A stretch of DNA of 64,000 nucleotides from Rhodococcus wratislaviensis (lineage in GTDB: Bacteria > Actinomycetota > Actinomycetes > Mycobacteriales > Mycobacteriaceae). Location: the NCBI RefSeq assembly GCF_900455735.1, contig NZ_UAUI01000013.1, positions 28,072 to 92,071 of the forward strand. Direction: 5' to 3'. A program made the position numbers and the translations under genes. The notes under the pieces were generated by a model. That model was given only the letters and a program-made list of their open reading frames with translations. It was not told where the DNA came from and ran no database searches. Shown here in pieces: positions 1 through 9,580 of the stretch (its first letter is position 1; each line of letters opens with the position of its first letter).

Positions 1-1
1 C

Positions 2-1489
2 CCCTGGTACCCGTCGCCGATGGCCGACGCCGGCTACGACGTGGCCGACTTCCGCGACATCGAGCCGTCGTACGGCACGCTCGCAGAAGGTGAGGCGTTC
101 ATCGCCGAGGCCCACGAATTGGGGATCCGCGTGATCCTCGACATCGTGCCCAACCACACCTCCAGCGAGCACCGCTGGTTCGAGGCCGCCCTCCGCGACG
201 AGCCCGGAGCACGCGACCGCTACATCTTCCGCCCCGGCCGCGGCCCGGCAGGCGACGAGCCGCCCAACGACTGGCAGAGCGCGTTCGGCGGTCCCGCGTG
301 GAGTCGCCTGGACACCGGTGAGTGGTACCTGCACCTGTTCGCTCCCGCCCAGCCCGACCTCAACTGGGAGCACCCCGAGGTCCGTGCGGAGTTCGAGGAC
401 ATCCTGCGCTTCTGGTTCGACAAGGGTGTCGACGGCTTCCGGATCGACGTCGCCCACGGCCTCGCCAAGGATCCCGCACTCCCCGATGCCGGTGAGCGCC
501 TTCCCGGTTCGCAGCACACCGACCCCCACCCCGCGTGGGATCAGGATGCCGTCCACGAGGTGTACCGGGGCTGGCGGGCCGTCGCCAACGCCTACGCCGA
601 CCGCGTCTTCGTCGCCGAGGCCTGGGTGCCCGGCAACGACCGCCTCGCCCGCTACCTGCGCCCCGACGAGCTGCACACCGCGTTCCAATTCGACTTCCTG
701 CGCGCCCCTTGGCGTTCCGCGAGCATCCGGGCCGTGATCGACGACGCGCTCGAGCAGGCGGCCACCGTCGGCGCACCCGCCACGTGGGTGCTCTCCAACC
801 ACGACGTGCCCCGCACCGTCACCCGCTACTCCCGCTCACAGCCCGACCACTTGGTCGAAACCGATTGGGAGCGCGCACGCTGGGCGCTCGAGGAGCCGAA
901 CCACGAACTGGGCAGGCGCCGTGCCCGGGCGGCGGCGCTGTTGCAGCTGGCGTTGCCGGGCACGGCCTATATCTACCAGGGTGAGGAACTCGGACTGGAA
1001 GAGGTCGAGGACCTCCCCGACGAGGCCCGGCAGGATCCGACGTGGTTCCAGACCGGCTTCACCGACTGCGGCCGGGACGGCTGCCGGGTTCCGATCCCGT
1101 GGTCGAACGACGCAGTGCCGTACGGCTTCTCCCCGTTCGACGCGGAGGAGGACACCTGGCTTCCGCAGCCCGGGCACTGGGCGCCGCACACCGCGGAAGC
1201 GCAGGCAGGCCACCCCGAGTCGTTCCTCACCCTGTACCGCGAGGCGCTGGAACTGCGACGCGAGCACTTCGACACCCCGCACGCCGTCGAGTGGCTCGAC
1301 ACCCCACGCGACGTGCTCGCGTTCGCACGCGGCGCAGCGCAGTGCTGGGTGAACACCGGCACCGAACCGATCGCACTCCCCGAAGGACTGACCGTGGTGC
1401 TCGGTTCCGTCGCCGGCATCACCGGCGGAGCACTCCCGGCAGACGCCGCGGTGTGGCTGTCGGAACCCGGCACGGGTGAATCGCGATGA
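2..1489 (+). CDS. GH13 alpha-glucosidase, 5'-truncated by window edge
   Basis: Glycoside hydrolase family 13 enzyme of the alpha-glucosidase/oligo-1,6-glucosidase type, expected to hydrolyse imported alpha-glucosides in the cytoplasm. The frame is open at the left edge and already encodes the conserved PSPMADAGYDVADF strand, so the true N-terminus lies outside the window; the ATG at 20 is an internal Met. Numbered from that ATG, the catalytic triad is visible: nucleophile Asp143 (GFRIDVAHG), acid/base Glu200 (VFVAEAW) and Asp262 (SNHDVPR). The stop overlaps the next ATG (ATGA at 1486-1489), coupling it to the sugar-binding lipoprotein and permeases that follow. Family assignment is firm; exact substrate (maltose, trehalose or isomaltose type) cannot be read from the sequence. 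Confidence 0.9.
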   Translation, partial: PWYPSPMADAGYDVADFRDIEPSYGTLAEGEAFIAEAHELGIRVILDIVPNHTSSEHRWFEAALRDEPGARDRYIFRPGRGPAGDEPPNDWQSAFGGPAWSRLDTGEWYLHLFAPAQPDLNWEHPEVRAEFEDILRFWFDKGVDGFRIDVAHGLAKDPALPDAGERLPGSQHTDPHPAWDQDAVHEVYRGWRAVANAYADRVFVAEAWVPGNDRLARYLRPDELHTAFQFDFLRAPWRSASIRAVIDDALEQAATVGAPATWVLSNHDVPRTVTRYSRSQPDHLVETDWERARWALEEPNHELGRRRARAAALLQLALPGTAYIYQGEELGLEEVEDLPDEARQDPTWFQTGFTDCGRDGCRVPIPWSNDAVPYGFSPFDAEEDTWLPQPGHWAPHTAEAQAGHPESFLTLYREALELRREHFDTPHAVEWLDTPRDVLAFARGAAQCWVNTGTEPIALPEGLTVVLGSVAGITGGALPADAAVWLSEPGTGESR

Positions 1490-2751
1490 AGCGCGTCGCC
1501 GCATGCGCGGTGGCCGTCGGGGTCCTGTTCGCCGCGTCGTCCTGCGCGGATCAGGGCATCGACGCCGCCGCGCAGGCGGAGAAGCAGAACCTCGACGGCC
1601 GCGGGCCCATCACCTACGTGCAGGGCAAGGACAACTCCAACGTCGTCCGGCCGCTGATCGACGAGTGGAACGCCACCCACCCCGGCGAGGAAGTGACGTT
1701 CAAGGAACAGTCCGACCAGGCCGACCAGCAGCACGAGGACCTGGTGCAGCACTTCCAGTCCCGCGACTCCGGGTACGACGTCGCCGTCGTCGACGTCGTG
1801 TGGACCGCCGAGTTCGCGGCCCGCGGATGGCTGCAACCGCTCGAGGGCCCGATGGCGATCGACACGTCCGGCCTGCTCCCCGCGACGGTCGCGGGGGCCA
1901 CGTACGGGGACGTCCTGTACGCGGCCCCGCAGACCAGCGACGGCGCGCTGCTCTACTACCGCACCGACCTGGTGGAACATCCGCCCGCCACCTGGGACGA
2001 GCTCATCGGCGCGTGCGGGACGGCGCAGCACGCCGGAATAGGCTGCTACGCAGGACAGTACGCCAAGTACGAGGGGCTGACCGTCAACGCGTCCGAGGCC
2101 ATCAACACGGCGGGCGGGTCGATCCTCGGACCGGACGGCGTGACCCCGACGATGAACACCCCGGAAGCCAAGGCGGGCCTGCAGTCGCTCGTCGACGCCT
2201 ACCGTTCGGGTGCCATCCCCCGCGAGTCCGTCACGTTCCAGGAGGAGCAGGCACGGCAGGCGTTCCAGAGCGGCGACCTGCTGTTCATGCGCAACTGGCC
2301 GTACGCGTACAGCCTGATGGAAGGTCAGGGCAGTTCCGCGGTGTCGGGCAAGTTCGCGGTGGCGCCGCTGCCGGGCAAGAGCGGACCCGGTCACTCGACA
2401 CTCGGCGGGCACAGCGCCGCGATCAACGTGTACTCCGAGCACAAGGCGACCGCCTCGGACTTCCTGAAGTTCTTCCTGGAGAAGAAGTCACAGGCGTTCT
2501 TCCTGTCGCAGGGATCGCTCGCCCCCGTCCGCGCCGACGTCTACGACGACCCGGAACTGATCGAGCAGTACCCGTACCTCCCCACGTTGAAGACGTCGAT
2601 CGAGAACGCCGTGACCCGGCCGGTCACCCCGTTCTATCCCGCGGTCACCCGGGCCGTGCAGAACAACGCCTACGCCGCGATCAAAGGCGAGAAGACGGTG
2701 GACCAGGCCGCCGCCGACATCCAGTCCGCGATCGCCGCGGCCGGGTCCTAG
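1486..2751 (+). CDS. Sugar ABC transporter substrate-binding lipoprotein
   Basis: Extracytoplasmic solute-binding protein of the family-1 (MalE/LpqY-like) type, 421 aa, that would capture an oligosaccharide for the two permeases downstream. It begins with a lipoprotein signal peptide (MKRVAACAVAVGVLFAASSC), with Cys20 as the likely lipid-attachment site; the position three before the Cys is Ala rather than Leu, so the lipobox is slightly off consensus. The start is the ATG overlapping the glucosidase stop. Gene order glucosidase, binding protein, permease, permease indicates uptake and immediate hydrolysis of an alpha-glucoside. The mycobacterial trehalose importer LpqY-SugABC is the nearest familiar analogue, but orthology is not shown. 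Confidence 0.88.
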   Translation: MKRVAACAVAVGVLFAASSCADQGIDAAAQAEKQNLDGRGPITYVQGKDNSNVVRPLIDEWNATHPGEEVTFKEQSDQADQQHEDLVQHFQSRDSGYDVAVVDVVWTAEFAARGWLQPLEGPMAIDTSGLLPATVAGATYGDVLYAAPQTSDGALLYYRTDLVEHPPATWDELIGACGTAQHAGIGCYAGQYAKYEGLTVNASEAINTAGGSILGPDGVTPTMNTPEAKAGLQSLVDAYRSGAIPRESVTFQEEQARQAFQSGDLLFMRNWPYAYSLMEGQGSSAVSGKFAVAPLPGKSGPGHSTLGGHSAAINVYSEHKATASDFLKFFLEKKSQAFFLSQGSLAPVRADVYDDPELIEQYPYLPTLKTSIENAVTRPVTPFYPAVTRAVQNNAYAAIKGEKTVDQAAADIQSAIAAAGS

Positions 2752-2763
2752 AGGAGACAGCCG

Positions 2764-3798
2764 ATGACCGTTCACGAACTCTCAGTCGAGACGCCCGCTC
2801 CCCCACGTCGGGGCGACGCGAGGTCCGGCGAATCGGAGCCTGCGCGCCCACGGAAGGGGCGCAGCAAGGCGGCGATGTTCCTGATCCTGCCGACCATGAT
2901 CCTGCTGGGCATCGTCGTCCTGTACCCGGTGGTCAGCGCGATGGTGATGTCGCTGTTCAAGGACCCGGCGATCGACCCCGCCACCGGCAAGTTCGTCGAC
3001 CAGGGTTTCGCGGGACTGTCGAACTACACGCACTGGCTGTTCCAGCGGTGCACCGACACGACCGGAGCGTCCGTGTCCTGCCCGGGCGGCACGCTGGGAT
3101 CGCTGTTCTGGCAGTCGATGTGGGTCACCGTGTTCTTCACCGTCGTCACCGTCGCCATCGAGGTCGCGCTGGGACTGTGGTTCGCCACCATCATGAACCG
3201 GGCGTTCCGCGGTCGGGCGCTGCTGCGCACCAGCATCCTCGTGGCGTGGGCCATCCCGACCGCCGTCACCGCGAAGCTGTGGTACTTCGTCTTCGCCTAC
3301 GACGGCATCGCCAACAAACTGCTCGGCACGGAGATCCTGTGGACCGGTGACACCTGGCCTGCCCGGTTCGCCGTCGTGATCGCCGACGCCTGGAAGACCA
3401 CGCCGTTCGTGGCGTTGCTGATCCTCGCCGGACTGCAGATGGTGCCCGCCGAGGTGTACGAGGCGGCGCGGATGGACGGCGCCAACGCGTGGCAGCGGTT
3501 CCGGTCGATCACGTTGCCCCTCATCAAGCCGGCCATTCTGGTGGCGGTCCTCTTCCGGGTGCTCGACGTCCTGCGGATCTACGACCTCCCGGCGATCCTC
3601 ACCGGCGGCGGTGGCGGCGACGGCACGGCCACCACCACACTGTCGATCCTGGTGATCGACCAGATGCGCCAGGGATTCAACAGCGCGTCCGCCCTCTCCA
3701 CGATCACGTTCCTGTTCATCTTCGCCGTCGCCTACGTACTGGTGAAGGTGATGGGCGTCAACGTGATCGACACCCAAGAGCAGCAGCGAAAGGCCTGA
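2764..3798 (+). CDS. Sugar ABC transporter permease (SugA/MalF type)
   Basis: Inner-membrane permease of the binding-protein-dependent transport family (BPD_transp_1), 344 aa. After a hydrophilic N-terminus rich in charged residues it has several hydrophobic spans, and the EAA loop that docks the ATPase is visible as EAARMDGANAWQRF at about residues 231-244. It begins 12 bp after the binding-protein stop, preceded by GAGGAGA, and ends 3 bp before the second permease, so it is part of the same operon. It should form a heterodimer with the product of the next gene. Confidence 0.9.
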   Translation: MTVHELSVETPAPPRRGDARSGESEPARPRKGRSKAAMFLILPTMILLGIVVLYPVVSAMVMSLFKDPAIDPATGKFVDQGFAGLSNYTHWLFQRCTDTTGASVSCPGGTLGSLFWQSMWVTVFFTVVTVAIEVALGLWFATIMNRAFRGRALLRTSILVAWAIPTAVTAKLWYFVFAYDGIANKLLGTEILWTGDTWPARFAVVIADAWKTTPFVALLILAGLQMVPAEVYEAARMDGANAWQRFRSITLPLIKPAILVAVLFRVLDVLRIYDLPAILTGGGGGDGTATTTLSILVIDQMRQGFNSASALSTITFLFIFAVAYVLVKVMGVNVIDTQEQQRKA

Positions 3799-3801
3799 TC
3801 C

Positions 3802-4689
3802 ATGTCCACAGCAGTCGTCACACCGGGGATTCCCCGTGCCACGGTGGCACGCCGGCGCCGGGGACCGTCGCTCGCATCCATCCGCACCTATCTGGGCCTG
3901 GGGGTGATCGTCGTCTGGGGTCTGGCCCCCGTCTACTGGATGGTGGTCACCGCCTTCCGCCACTCCGACTACACGTTCGACACCACACCGTGGCCCACCC
4001 ACGTCACGCTGGAGAACTTCGCGAGCGTGTTCTCGACGGAGGCGGGCAACCACTTCGCCCGGGCGCTCGTCAACAGCACGATCATCGGCGCCGTCACCAC
4101 CGCGATCGGTCTGGTCGTCGGTGTCGGCACCGCGTACGCGCTGGCGCGGTTGCAGTTCCGGGGAAAGCACGTCGTCCTGGGAATCATCCTGGCGGCGTCG
4201 ATGTTCCCGGGTGTCGCCGTCCTGACACCGCTGTTCCAGCTGTTCACGTCGATGGGCTGGTTCGGCACGTACCAGGCGCTGATCATCCCGAACATCTCGT
4301 TCGTGCTACCCCTCACCATCTACACCCTCACGGCGTTCTTCAAGGAACTCCCGTGGGAACTCGAGGAGGCGGCCCGGATCGACGGGGCCAGCAGGCGGCA
4401 GGCATTCCGAATGGTGCTGCTGCCCTTGGCCGCACCGGGACTGTTCACCACCGCGATTCTCGCCTTCATCGCGTCGTGGAACGAATACCTGATCTCCAGC
4501 CAGCTGTCCAACGACGTGACCCAGCCGGCCACCGTCGCCATCGCACAGTTCGCGGGAAGCAAGCCGCACGAGGAGCCGTTCACGTCCGTGATGGCGGCGG
4601 GAACGGTCGTGACCATCCCGCTCGTCATCATCGTGCTGCTGCTCCAGCGCCGCATCGTGTCCGGCCTGACCGCCGGTGGCGTCAAATAG
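3802..4689 (+). CDS. Sugar ABC transporter permease (SugB/MalG type)
   Basis: Second inner-membrane subunit of the sugar importer, 295 aa, MalG-like. The EAA motif EEAARIDGASRRQAF lies at about residues 187-201, and the hydrophobic C-terminal span is followed by a short basic tail, as usual for this family. It is the last gene of the operon: the TAG at 4687-4689 is followed within 20 bp by a strong hairpin (4707-4752). No ATP-binding subunit follows, so energisation must come from an upstream gene outside the window or from a shared MsiK/SugC-like ATPase elsewhere. Confidence 0.9.
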   Translation: MSTAVVTPGIPRATVARRRRGPSLASIRTYLGLGVIVVWGLAPVYWMVVTAFRHSDYTFDTTPWPTHVTLENFASVFSTEAGNHFARALVNSTIIGAVTTAIGLVVGVGTAYALARLQFRGKHVVLGIILAASMFPGVAVLTPLFQLFTSMGWFGTYQALIIPNISFVLPLTIYTLTAFFKELPWELEEAARIDGASRRQAFRMVLLPLAAPGLFTTAILAFIASWNEYLISSQLSNDVTQPATVAIAQFAGSKPHEEPFTSVMAAGTVVTIPLVIIVLLLQRRIVSGLTAGGVK

Positions 4690-4706
4690 CCCGTGCGGCT
4701 CCGCCG

Positions 4707-4752
4707 CCCGTGAGTACTTGTTAACCGCCCGACGTTAACAAGTACTCACGGG
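4707..4752. repeat. 46-bp palindromic element, copy 1
   Basis: Perfect 19-bp inverted repeat: left arm CCCGTGAGTACTTGTTAAC (4707-4725), 8-nt spacer, right arm exact complement (4734-4752). It lies between the convergent permease and DUF3089 genes. The DUF3089 stop codon (TAA, complement of 4721-4723) is inside the element, so the last residues of that protein (REYLLTSGG) are encoded by it. Five further copies occur in this window. It probably also acts as a bidirectional terminator hairpin. Confidence 0.95.
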
Positions 4753-5926
4753 TCTGCTGCTCCGCGATCGAGACGAGGCGGTCGTACCCGAGGTTGATGT
4801 CGACGAGATGGCCACCGAACAGCGGCAACTCGTTGACCCGCTGTCCACGTGGATCCGTGATGCGGAACTGGTAGGTGCGGTAGCCGTTCACGTCGGTGCA
4901 ATTCCCGACCGCCCGCTCGGCGCTCGTGGTCCACGTCGACGTGGACGTGGGACTGCCCTTCGGGAACGCGGTGTAGTCCAGGAGAACCGAGATGATGCCG
5001 AACGCAAACGGCGCACTCGGCACGGTCAGGCCGACCGGCTCGGAGTTGCCGCTCAGCACCGCGGGGTCGGTGCACGCGACCTGGTACTGCGGGCCGCTCG
5101 GCAGCCCCATCCCAGGCGACAGAATGTCGAGCGCGCTGTTACCGAACAGCGACGCGGTCGGATCCGCGACAGCGGTGGAGTAGGCGACGACACAGCCTGC
5201 TTCCCCCTGCTCGGTGCACAGGGGAATGTTCTGGAAGTCGCCGCCGGTGGCGCTGCCGGGGGCAGTTTCGACATTGGCGCCCATGAGAAATGCGCCCACC
5301 AACTTGTCGCGGAGCGCCGGATTCGGGTCGATCTGCTCGCGGATGAGTTTGCGCAGCATCATCGTGCCCTGTGAGTGGCCGATGAAGATCACGCCGCGGC
5401 CGTCGTTGTCGTTGGCGAGGTAGTCGTTCCACGCCGCGAGGACGTCGCCGTACGCGGTGTGGGCGAGCGGCGCCGCCCCGGCGAGGTAGCCCCCGATTCC
5501 CGGTGTCAGGGTCATCTGACGGTAGGTCGGGGCGAAGATCCGGCACTGGCTCCCGAACCGGGCGGCCTGGAAGCTGGCGATGGACTGCACTTCGGGTTGG
5601 GGAGTGAGGTCGGCGTTGAGCGCGACCTGGTCGCTCACGGTGGGATAGACGTAGAAGCAGTCGACGGGCTTGTCCGATTCGGACACCGGTGTGGCCGGGG
5701 TGACTTCTCCGGTCAGCAGATCGGTCGTGTCATCGGGCAGATCGCAGGGGTCCGTGTCCGTCTCGGGGCTGCACAGCCACTGGACCGGTGCACTCGCCGC
5801 GGGTTGCGCCGCCGCCGGCGCCGACAGTCCCCCGGCCGCCAGCCCCACGAGCAGCAGCGCACCCATCAAGCGCGCGATCCCTCTCCCACCGAACACAGGC
5901 ATCCCCTGACGTGATCCAGATAACAT
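4721..5926 (-). CDS. Secreted DUF3089 family alpha/beta hydrolase
   Basis: Probable exported lipase/esterase-like protein of the DUF3089 family. A signal peptide with hydrophobic core MGALLLVGLAAGGLSAPAAA precedes the mature region. The nucleophile elbow GHSQG is present (Ser complement of 5372-5374), in the family context DCFYVYPTVSDQ...VIFIGHSQGTMML. The frame is open back to 5965, but a plausible promoter (-35 at 5967-5972, -10 at 5944-5949) would start transcription near 5937, so the ATG at 5926 is preferred (401 aa); ATG 5902 is an alternative that keeps the signal peptide. The C-terminal residues come from the palindromic repeat. The catalytic acid and His were not assigned. Confidence 0.8.
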   Translation of the reverse strand: MLSGSRQGMPVFGGRGIARLMGALLLVGLAAGGLSAPAAAQPAASAPVQWLCSPETDTDPCDLPDDTTDLLTGEVTPATPVSESDKPVDCFYVYPTVSDQVALNADLTPQPEVQSIASFQAARFGSQCRIFAPTYRQMTLTPGIGGYLAGAAPLAHTAYGDVLAAWNDYLANDNDGRGVIFIGHSQGTMMLRKLIREQIDPNPALRDKLVGAFLMGANVETAPGSATGGDFQNIPLCTEQGEAGCVVAYSTAVADPTASLFGNSALDILSPGMGLPSGPQYQVACTDPAVLSGNSEPVGLTVPSAPFAFGIISVLLDYTAFPKGSPTSTSTWTTSAERAVGNCTDVNGYRTYQFRITDPRGQRVNELPLFGGHLVDINLGYDRLVSIAEQQTREYLLTSGG

Positions 5927-5943
5927 TCCAACCGAGTCGAGTA

Positions 5944-5972
5944 TGTATACCAGCCGGTAACACACAATGGAA
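5944..5972 (-). promoter_or_regulatory. Candidate sigma-70-type promoter of the DUF3089 gene
   Basis: On the minus strand TTCCAT (complement of 5967-5972) and TATACA (complement of 5944-5949) are separated by exactly 17 bp. The -10 matches the housekeeping consensus well; the -35 only partly. It lies just upstream of the chosen ATG at 5926 and decides against the longer frame beginning at 5965. Confidence 0.4.
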
Positions 5973-6089
5973 TCCCCCCGCCGCCATCCACAGCTGCGCG
6001 GACATTGGTCACCTTCCGCCGCAATTGCGCGCGCAGGTGACCACTGTCTGTGCGGATGCCGGCGGGTTACCGGCGGCCGAGGACGGACG

Positions 6090-7184
6090 TCATCGCGTCG
6101 TCACCCAACGCCGAATCTGCTCCGCCAACGGTCTCGGTTCGGGTGCGGAGGGTGCCGCCGCCGGCGTGCGCGAGAACCGGGGCGCGGGCATCGGCTGATC
6201 GACCCCGTCGACGGCGCCGAAGGTGTTCCGCGCGACCATGTGGGGATGTTCGAGGGCTTCGTCGTAGGTCAGGACCGGGGTCACGCACGCGTCGGTGGTC
6301 GCGAAGACCCGGGCCCACTCGTCGCGGGTGCGTGACTTGAACGCGATCTCGAACTCCGCGCGCAGTGCCGTCCACCGGGTGCGTTCCCATTGGCCGGGCA
6401 GGCGACCCGGGTCGAGCTGCAACCCCTCGATGAGCTCGGCGTAGAACTGCGGTTCGATCGCGCCGACCGCGACGTGCTTCCCGTCCGCGCAGACGTAGGT
6501 GTCGTAGAAGGGATAGGACCCGTCGAGCAGGTTCTCCCCGCGACCGGTGGCCCAGGTCCCGTTGCCCCGCATCGACCACATCATCTGCGCGAGGACACCG
6601 GCACCATCCACCATGGCCGCGTCGACGACCTGCCCGCGACCGGATACTTCCCGCTCCCACAGTGCGGCCAGCACACCGAAGACGAGGAACATCGAACCCC
6701 CGCCGAAGTCACCGACGAGGTTCAGCGGCGGCACCGGCCGGTCGCCGGCGCGGCCGATGTTGTCGAGGACACCGGTGAGGGAGATGTAGTTGATGTCGTG
6801 GCCGGCGCGGTCGGCGAACGGACCGCTCTGCCCCCAGCCGGTCATTCGCCCGTAGATCAATCGGGGATTGACGGACAGGCACTCGTCCGGTCCGAGACCG
6901 AGCCGTTCGGTGACACCGGGCCGGAATCCCTCCACGAGGACGTCGGCGTGCTCGATCAACTCGAGAATTCCGTCGCGATCTTCCGGACGCTTCAGGTCGG
7001 CCTCCACCGTGCGACGGTTCCGCAGGGTCGCGTCGGCCTCGATCGCGATGCCGGGATTCGCGCCCGTCCTGCGTTCGACACGGACGACGTCGGCGCCGAG
7101 GTCGGCAAGGAGCATGCAGGCGTGCGGGCCGGGGCCGATTCCGGCGAATTCGACGACGCGGAGTCCGGTGAGTGGGCCGGTCAT
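6090..7184 (-). CDS. Alpha-methylacyl-CoA racemase (CoA-transferase family III)
   Basis: CaiB/BaiF-fold enzyme, 364 aa, closest by motif to alpha-methylacyl-CoA racemase, which epimerises (2R)- to (2S)-2-methylacyl-CoA so that acyl-CoA dehydrogenases can act. The N-terminus [32 protein letters not shown] is characteristic (shown in part here), and the catalytic pair His129 ([11 protein letters not shown]) and Asp159 ([10 protein letters not shown]) sits where the mycobacterial MCR His126/Asp156 pair is found. It is the last gene of the ten-gene operon; its ATG overlaps the upstream crotonase stop by 4 bp. Its presence suggests that the operon degrades a 2-methyl-branched acid such as an isoprenoid or sterol side chain. 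Confidence 0.88.
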   Translation of the reverse strand: MTGPLTGLRVVEFAGIGPGPHACMLLADLGADVVRVERRTGANPGIAIEADATLRNRRTVEADLKRPEDRDGILELIEHADVLVEGFRPGVTERLGLGPDECLSVNPRLIYGRMTGWGQSGPFADRAGHDINYISLTGVLDNIGRAGDRPVPPLNLVGDFGGGSMFLVFGVLAALWEREVSGRGQVVDAAMVDGAGVLAQMMWSMRGNGTWATGRGENLLDGSYPFYDTYVCADGKHVAVGAIEPQFYAELIEGLQLDPGRLPGQWERTRWTALRAEFEIAFKSRTRDEWARVFATTDACVTPVLTYDEALEHPHMVARNTFGAVDGVDQPMPAPRFSRTPAAAPSAPEPRPLAEQIRRWVTTR

Positions 7185-8026
7185 GGTGTGAGTTCCCTTC
7201 GTTGAGCGGCCGCGCGGATGACGTCCGCGCCGGCCGGGTGCACGATCTGACCGTGCTGGGCGAGGTTGTGGGCGTGGCCGAGATTGTGAAGCGCGAGTGC
7301 AGAATCGAGGGCGGTGGACTGGCCTTGCGCGTCGAGGCTGCGGTTGATGCTCTCCTTGGCCAGCCGTAACCCGAACGCGGGACGCGCGGCGACGGTGGCG
7401 GCGAGCTCGAGGGTGAAGGCGTCCAGCTCGGAGGCGTCGACGACATGATTGACCATGCCCACGTCGCGCGCTTCGGCCGCTGTCATCGCCCGGCCGGTGA
7501 ACAGGATCTCCTTCGCCTTACGAGCTCCGAGTTCCCAGGCGTGGGTGAAGTATTCGATGCCGTTGACACCGAACGCGGTGACCGGGTCGGAGAACGTCGC
7601 GTCGTCGGCGGCGACGATGATGTCCATGGGCCACAGCAACATCAGGCCGCCGGCGATCGTCCGCCCCTGAGCCTGGGCGATGGTCGGTTTCGGAATGTCG
7701 CGCCACCGCTTGCACAGACCCAGATACGCCTCGCATTCGAAGGCGTAGTGTCCCTCGGCACCGCCCGCGTCGAGCCCCGACTGCAGCGTCGCGACCGGCG
7801 CACAGGGCAGGGTGAACCCGGCCTTCAGGTCGTGGCCGGACGAGAAGTCGGGTCCGTCGGAGGCGAGGACGATGACCTTGACGTCGCTGTCGGCGGTCGC
7901 GTGAGCGAATGCCGCATCGAGTTCATAGAGCAGTTCGGGGCTCTGTGCGTTCCGCATTTGCGGGCGTGCCAGCACGATTCGGGCGATGCCGGGTGCAGGG
8001 TCTTCACGCCGGATGAAGTCCCCCAT
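7181..8026 (-). CDS. Enoyl-CoA hydratase/isomerase family protein
   Basis: Crotonase-fold protein, 281 aa, acting on an enoyl-CoA intermediate. The start is the ATG at 8026, overlapping the upstream ligase stop (TGATG), not the longer open frame reaching 8440. Visible crotonase signatures are [11 protein letters not shown] (first oxyanion region) and the [21 protein letters not shown] segment (second oxyanion region plus helix). It contains an insertion rich in Gly/Ala between them, so it may be an atypical hydratase, isomerase or hydrolase rather than a standard hydratase. The 4-bp overlaps on both sides show tight translational coupling. Confidence 0.85.
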   Translation of the reverse strand: MGDFIRREDPAPGIARIVLARPQMRNAQSPELLYELDAAFAHATADSDVKVIVLASDGPDFSSGHDLKAGFTLPCAPVATLQSGLDAGGAEGHYAFECEAYLGLCKRWRDIPKPTIAQAQGRTIAGGLMLLWPMDIIVAADDATFSDPVTAFGVNGIEYFTHAWELGARKAKEILFTGRAMTAAEARDVGMVNHVVDASELDAFTLELAATVAARPAFGLRLAKESINRSLDAQGQSTALDSALALHNLGHAHNLAQHGQIVHPAGADVIRAAAQRRELTP

Positions 8027-9546
8027 CACACGTACTGCTTCCGGAGTTCGCGCTTGAGGATCTTCCCGGCGCCGGACATCGGGAAGGTGTCGACGACGGT
8101 GAGACTGCGGGGGACCTTGTAGCCGGCGATGTCCTTCTTGCTGTGCTCGCGCAGTTCGTCGAGGGTCAGGGTGGCGCCGGGAAGCAGGGCGACGACGGCG
8201 TGGACGCGTTCGCCCCATTGATCGTCGGGTACGGCGATCACGGCGCACTGGGTGACTGCGGGGTGCTTCGCGACGACGTTCTCGACCTCGATGGAGTACA
8301 CGTTCTCGCCGCCGGAAATGATCATGTCCTTGATCCGGTCCGCGACGAACACGTAACCGTCCTCGTCCATGTAGCCGCCGTCTCCGGTGTGCATCCACCC
8401 GTCCCGCACGGCGTCGGCCGTTTCGGCGGGCTTGTTCCAATAGCCGAGCATCACGTGGTCTCCGGTGACGACGATCTCACCGAATTCTCCTCGTGGGACT
8501 TCGTTTCCGTCCGGGCCGACGACCTTGACGAGGGCGTGCGGGGCGGCGCGCCCCGCGGATCGGCGCCGTACCGGGTCGTCGTGGTCCTTGTCGAGGAGCA
8601 GCGTCGCGACCGGCGACAGTTCGGTCATGCCGTAGCCCTGCACGAACGCGGCGGACGGGAACGCGGCCCGGGCTCGCCCGAGAAGCGCCTCGGAGATCGG
8701 CGATGCGCCGTACATGACGTTCCGCAGGCTCGACAGGTCGAAGTCGGCGAGCTGCGGGTGATCGGCGATCATCTGAATCATGGTGGGGACCAGCAACGTG
8801 TCGGTGACCCGGTGTTCGGCGATCGTGGCCAGCATCGCATCGGGGTCGAACACCGGGAGCATGATGTGTGTTCCCCCCAGCAGCGAATGAGCGATCATCG
8901 ACGCGAGATCGGCCAGGTGAAACATCGGGGCGACGTGCAGCACTGTGCCCTCCGCCGACCATGCGCCCGTCGCCGCGCACGCGGTGGCCGACACGAACAG
9001 GTTGCGATGACTGAGCATCACGCCCTTGGGAAATCCCGTGGTTCCACCGGTGTAGAAGATTCCGGCGAGCGCGTCACCGCGTCGGTGCGCATCCGGGACC
9101 GCGGTCGCCCCCGCGATCAATTCCTCGTACGCGAGCATCCCGTCCGGAGTGGTGCCGTCGCCGCAATGGATCACCGTCTCGAGTCGTGGCCACTGTTCGC
9201 GGAGCTGGTCGGCGAGTGCACTGAATGCGTCGTCGACGAAGATCACCCGGACACCCGCCTCTTCGAGCGAGTACGCGATCTCCTTCACGCTCCAGCGGGT
9301 GTTGACGGGGACGATGACGGCGTCGGCCCACGCCACGGCCATGATGATCTGGAAGTAGCGATCCGAGTTCAGGGCGAGAACAGCGACGCGGTCGTCGCCG
9401 GCCACGCCCACTCCCCGCAACGCACCGGCAAGCCTGCCGACGCGGTCGAAGGTCTCGGCGTGCGTGACGATGCGGCCGTCGCAGATGGTGGCGACCTCGT
9501 GGGGCCGCTGCTGCAGGCTGCGGTGAAGCGGTTGGGTGAGATACAT
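8026..9546 (-). CDS. Acyl-CoA ligase (FadD, AMP-forming)
   Basis: AMP-dependent acyl-CoA synthetase, 506 aa, which activates a carboxylic acid to its CoA thioester through an acyl-adenylate. Motifs in order: the phosphate-binding loop YTGGTTGFPKGVML, the YGMTELSPVAT adenine-binding motif, the hinge HTGDGGYMDEDGYVFVADRI and the C-terminal catalytic lysine in GAGKILKREL. Length and motifs fit medium/long-chain or aromatic acid ligases (FadD13-like). It lies between two crotonase genes in the minus-strand operon and ends with an overlap into the downstream one. The substrate is not determined; a second ligase in the same operon suggests two chain lengths or two intermediates. Confidence 0.9.
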   Translation of the reverse strand: MYLTQPLHRSLQQRPHEVATICDGRIVTHAETFDRVGRLAGALRGVGVAGDDRVAVLALNSDRYFQIIMAVAWADAVIVPVNTRWSVKEIAYSLEEAGVRVIFVDDAFSALADQLREQWPRLETVIHCGDGTTPDGMLAYEELIAGATAVPDAHRRGDALAGIFYTGGTTGFPKGVMLSHRNLFVSATACAATGAWSAEGTVLHVAPMFHLADLASMIAHSLLGGTHIMLPVFDPDAMLATIAEHRVTDTLLVPTMIQMIADHPQLADFDLSSLRNVMYGASPISEALLGRARAAFPSAAFVQGYGMTELSPVATLLLDKDHDDPVRRRSAGRAAPHALVKVVGPDGNEVPRGEFGEIVVTGDHVMLGYWNKPAETADAVRDGWMHTGDGGYMDEDGYVFVADRIKDMIISGGENVYSIEVENVVAKHPAVTQCAVIAVPDDQWGERVHAVVALLPGATLTLDELREHSKKDIAGYKVPRSLTVVDTFPMSGAGKILKRELRKQYV

Positions 9547-9580
9547 TCTCGATCCTTCGAGTGCGGGGGTCGCGGGGAGG

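Noticed and set aside
7181..8440. 419-residue crotonase reading frame
   Set aside because: The first 138 residues lie inside the acyl-CoA ligase in another frame and are Arg-rich noise; the ATG at 8026 gives a normal 281-aa protein.
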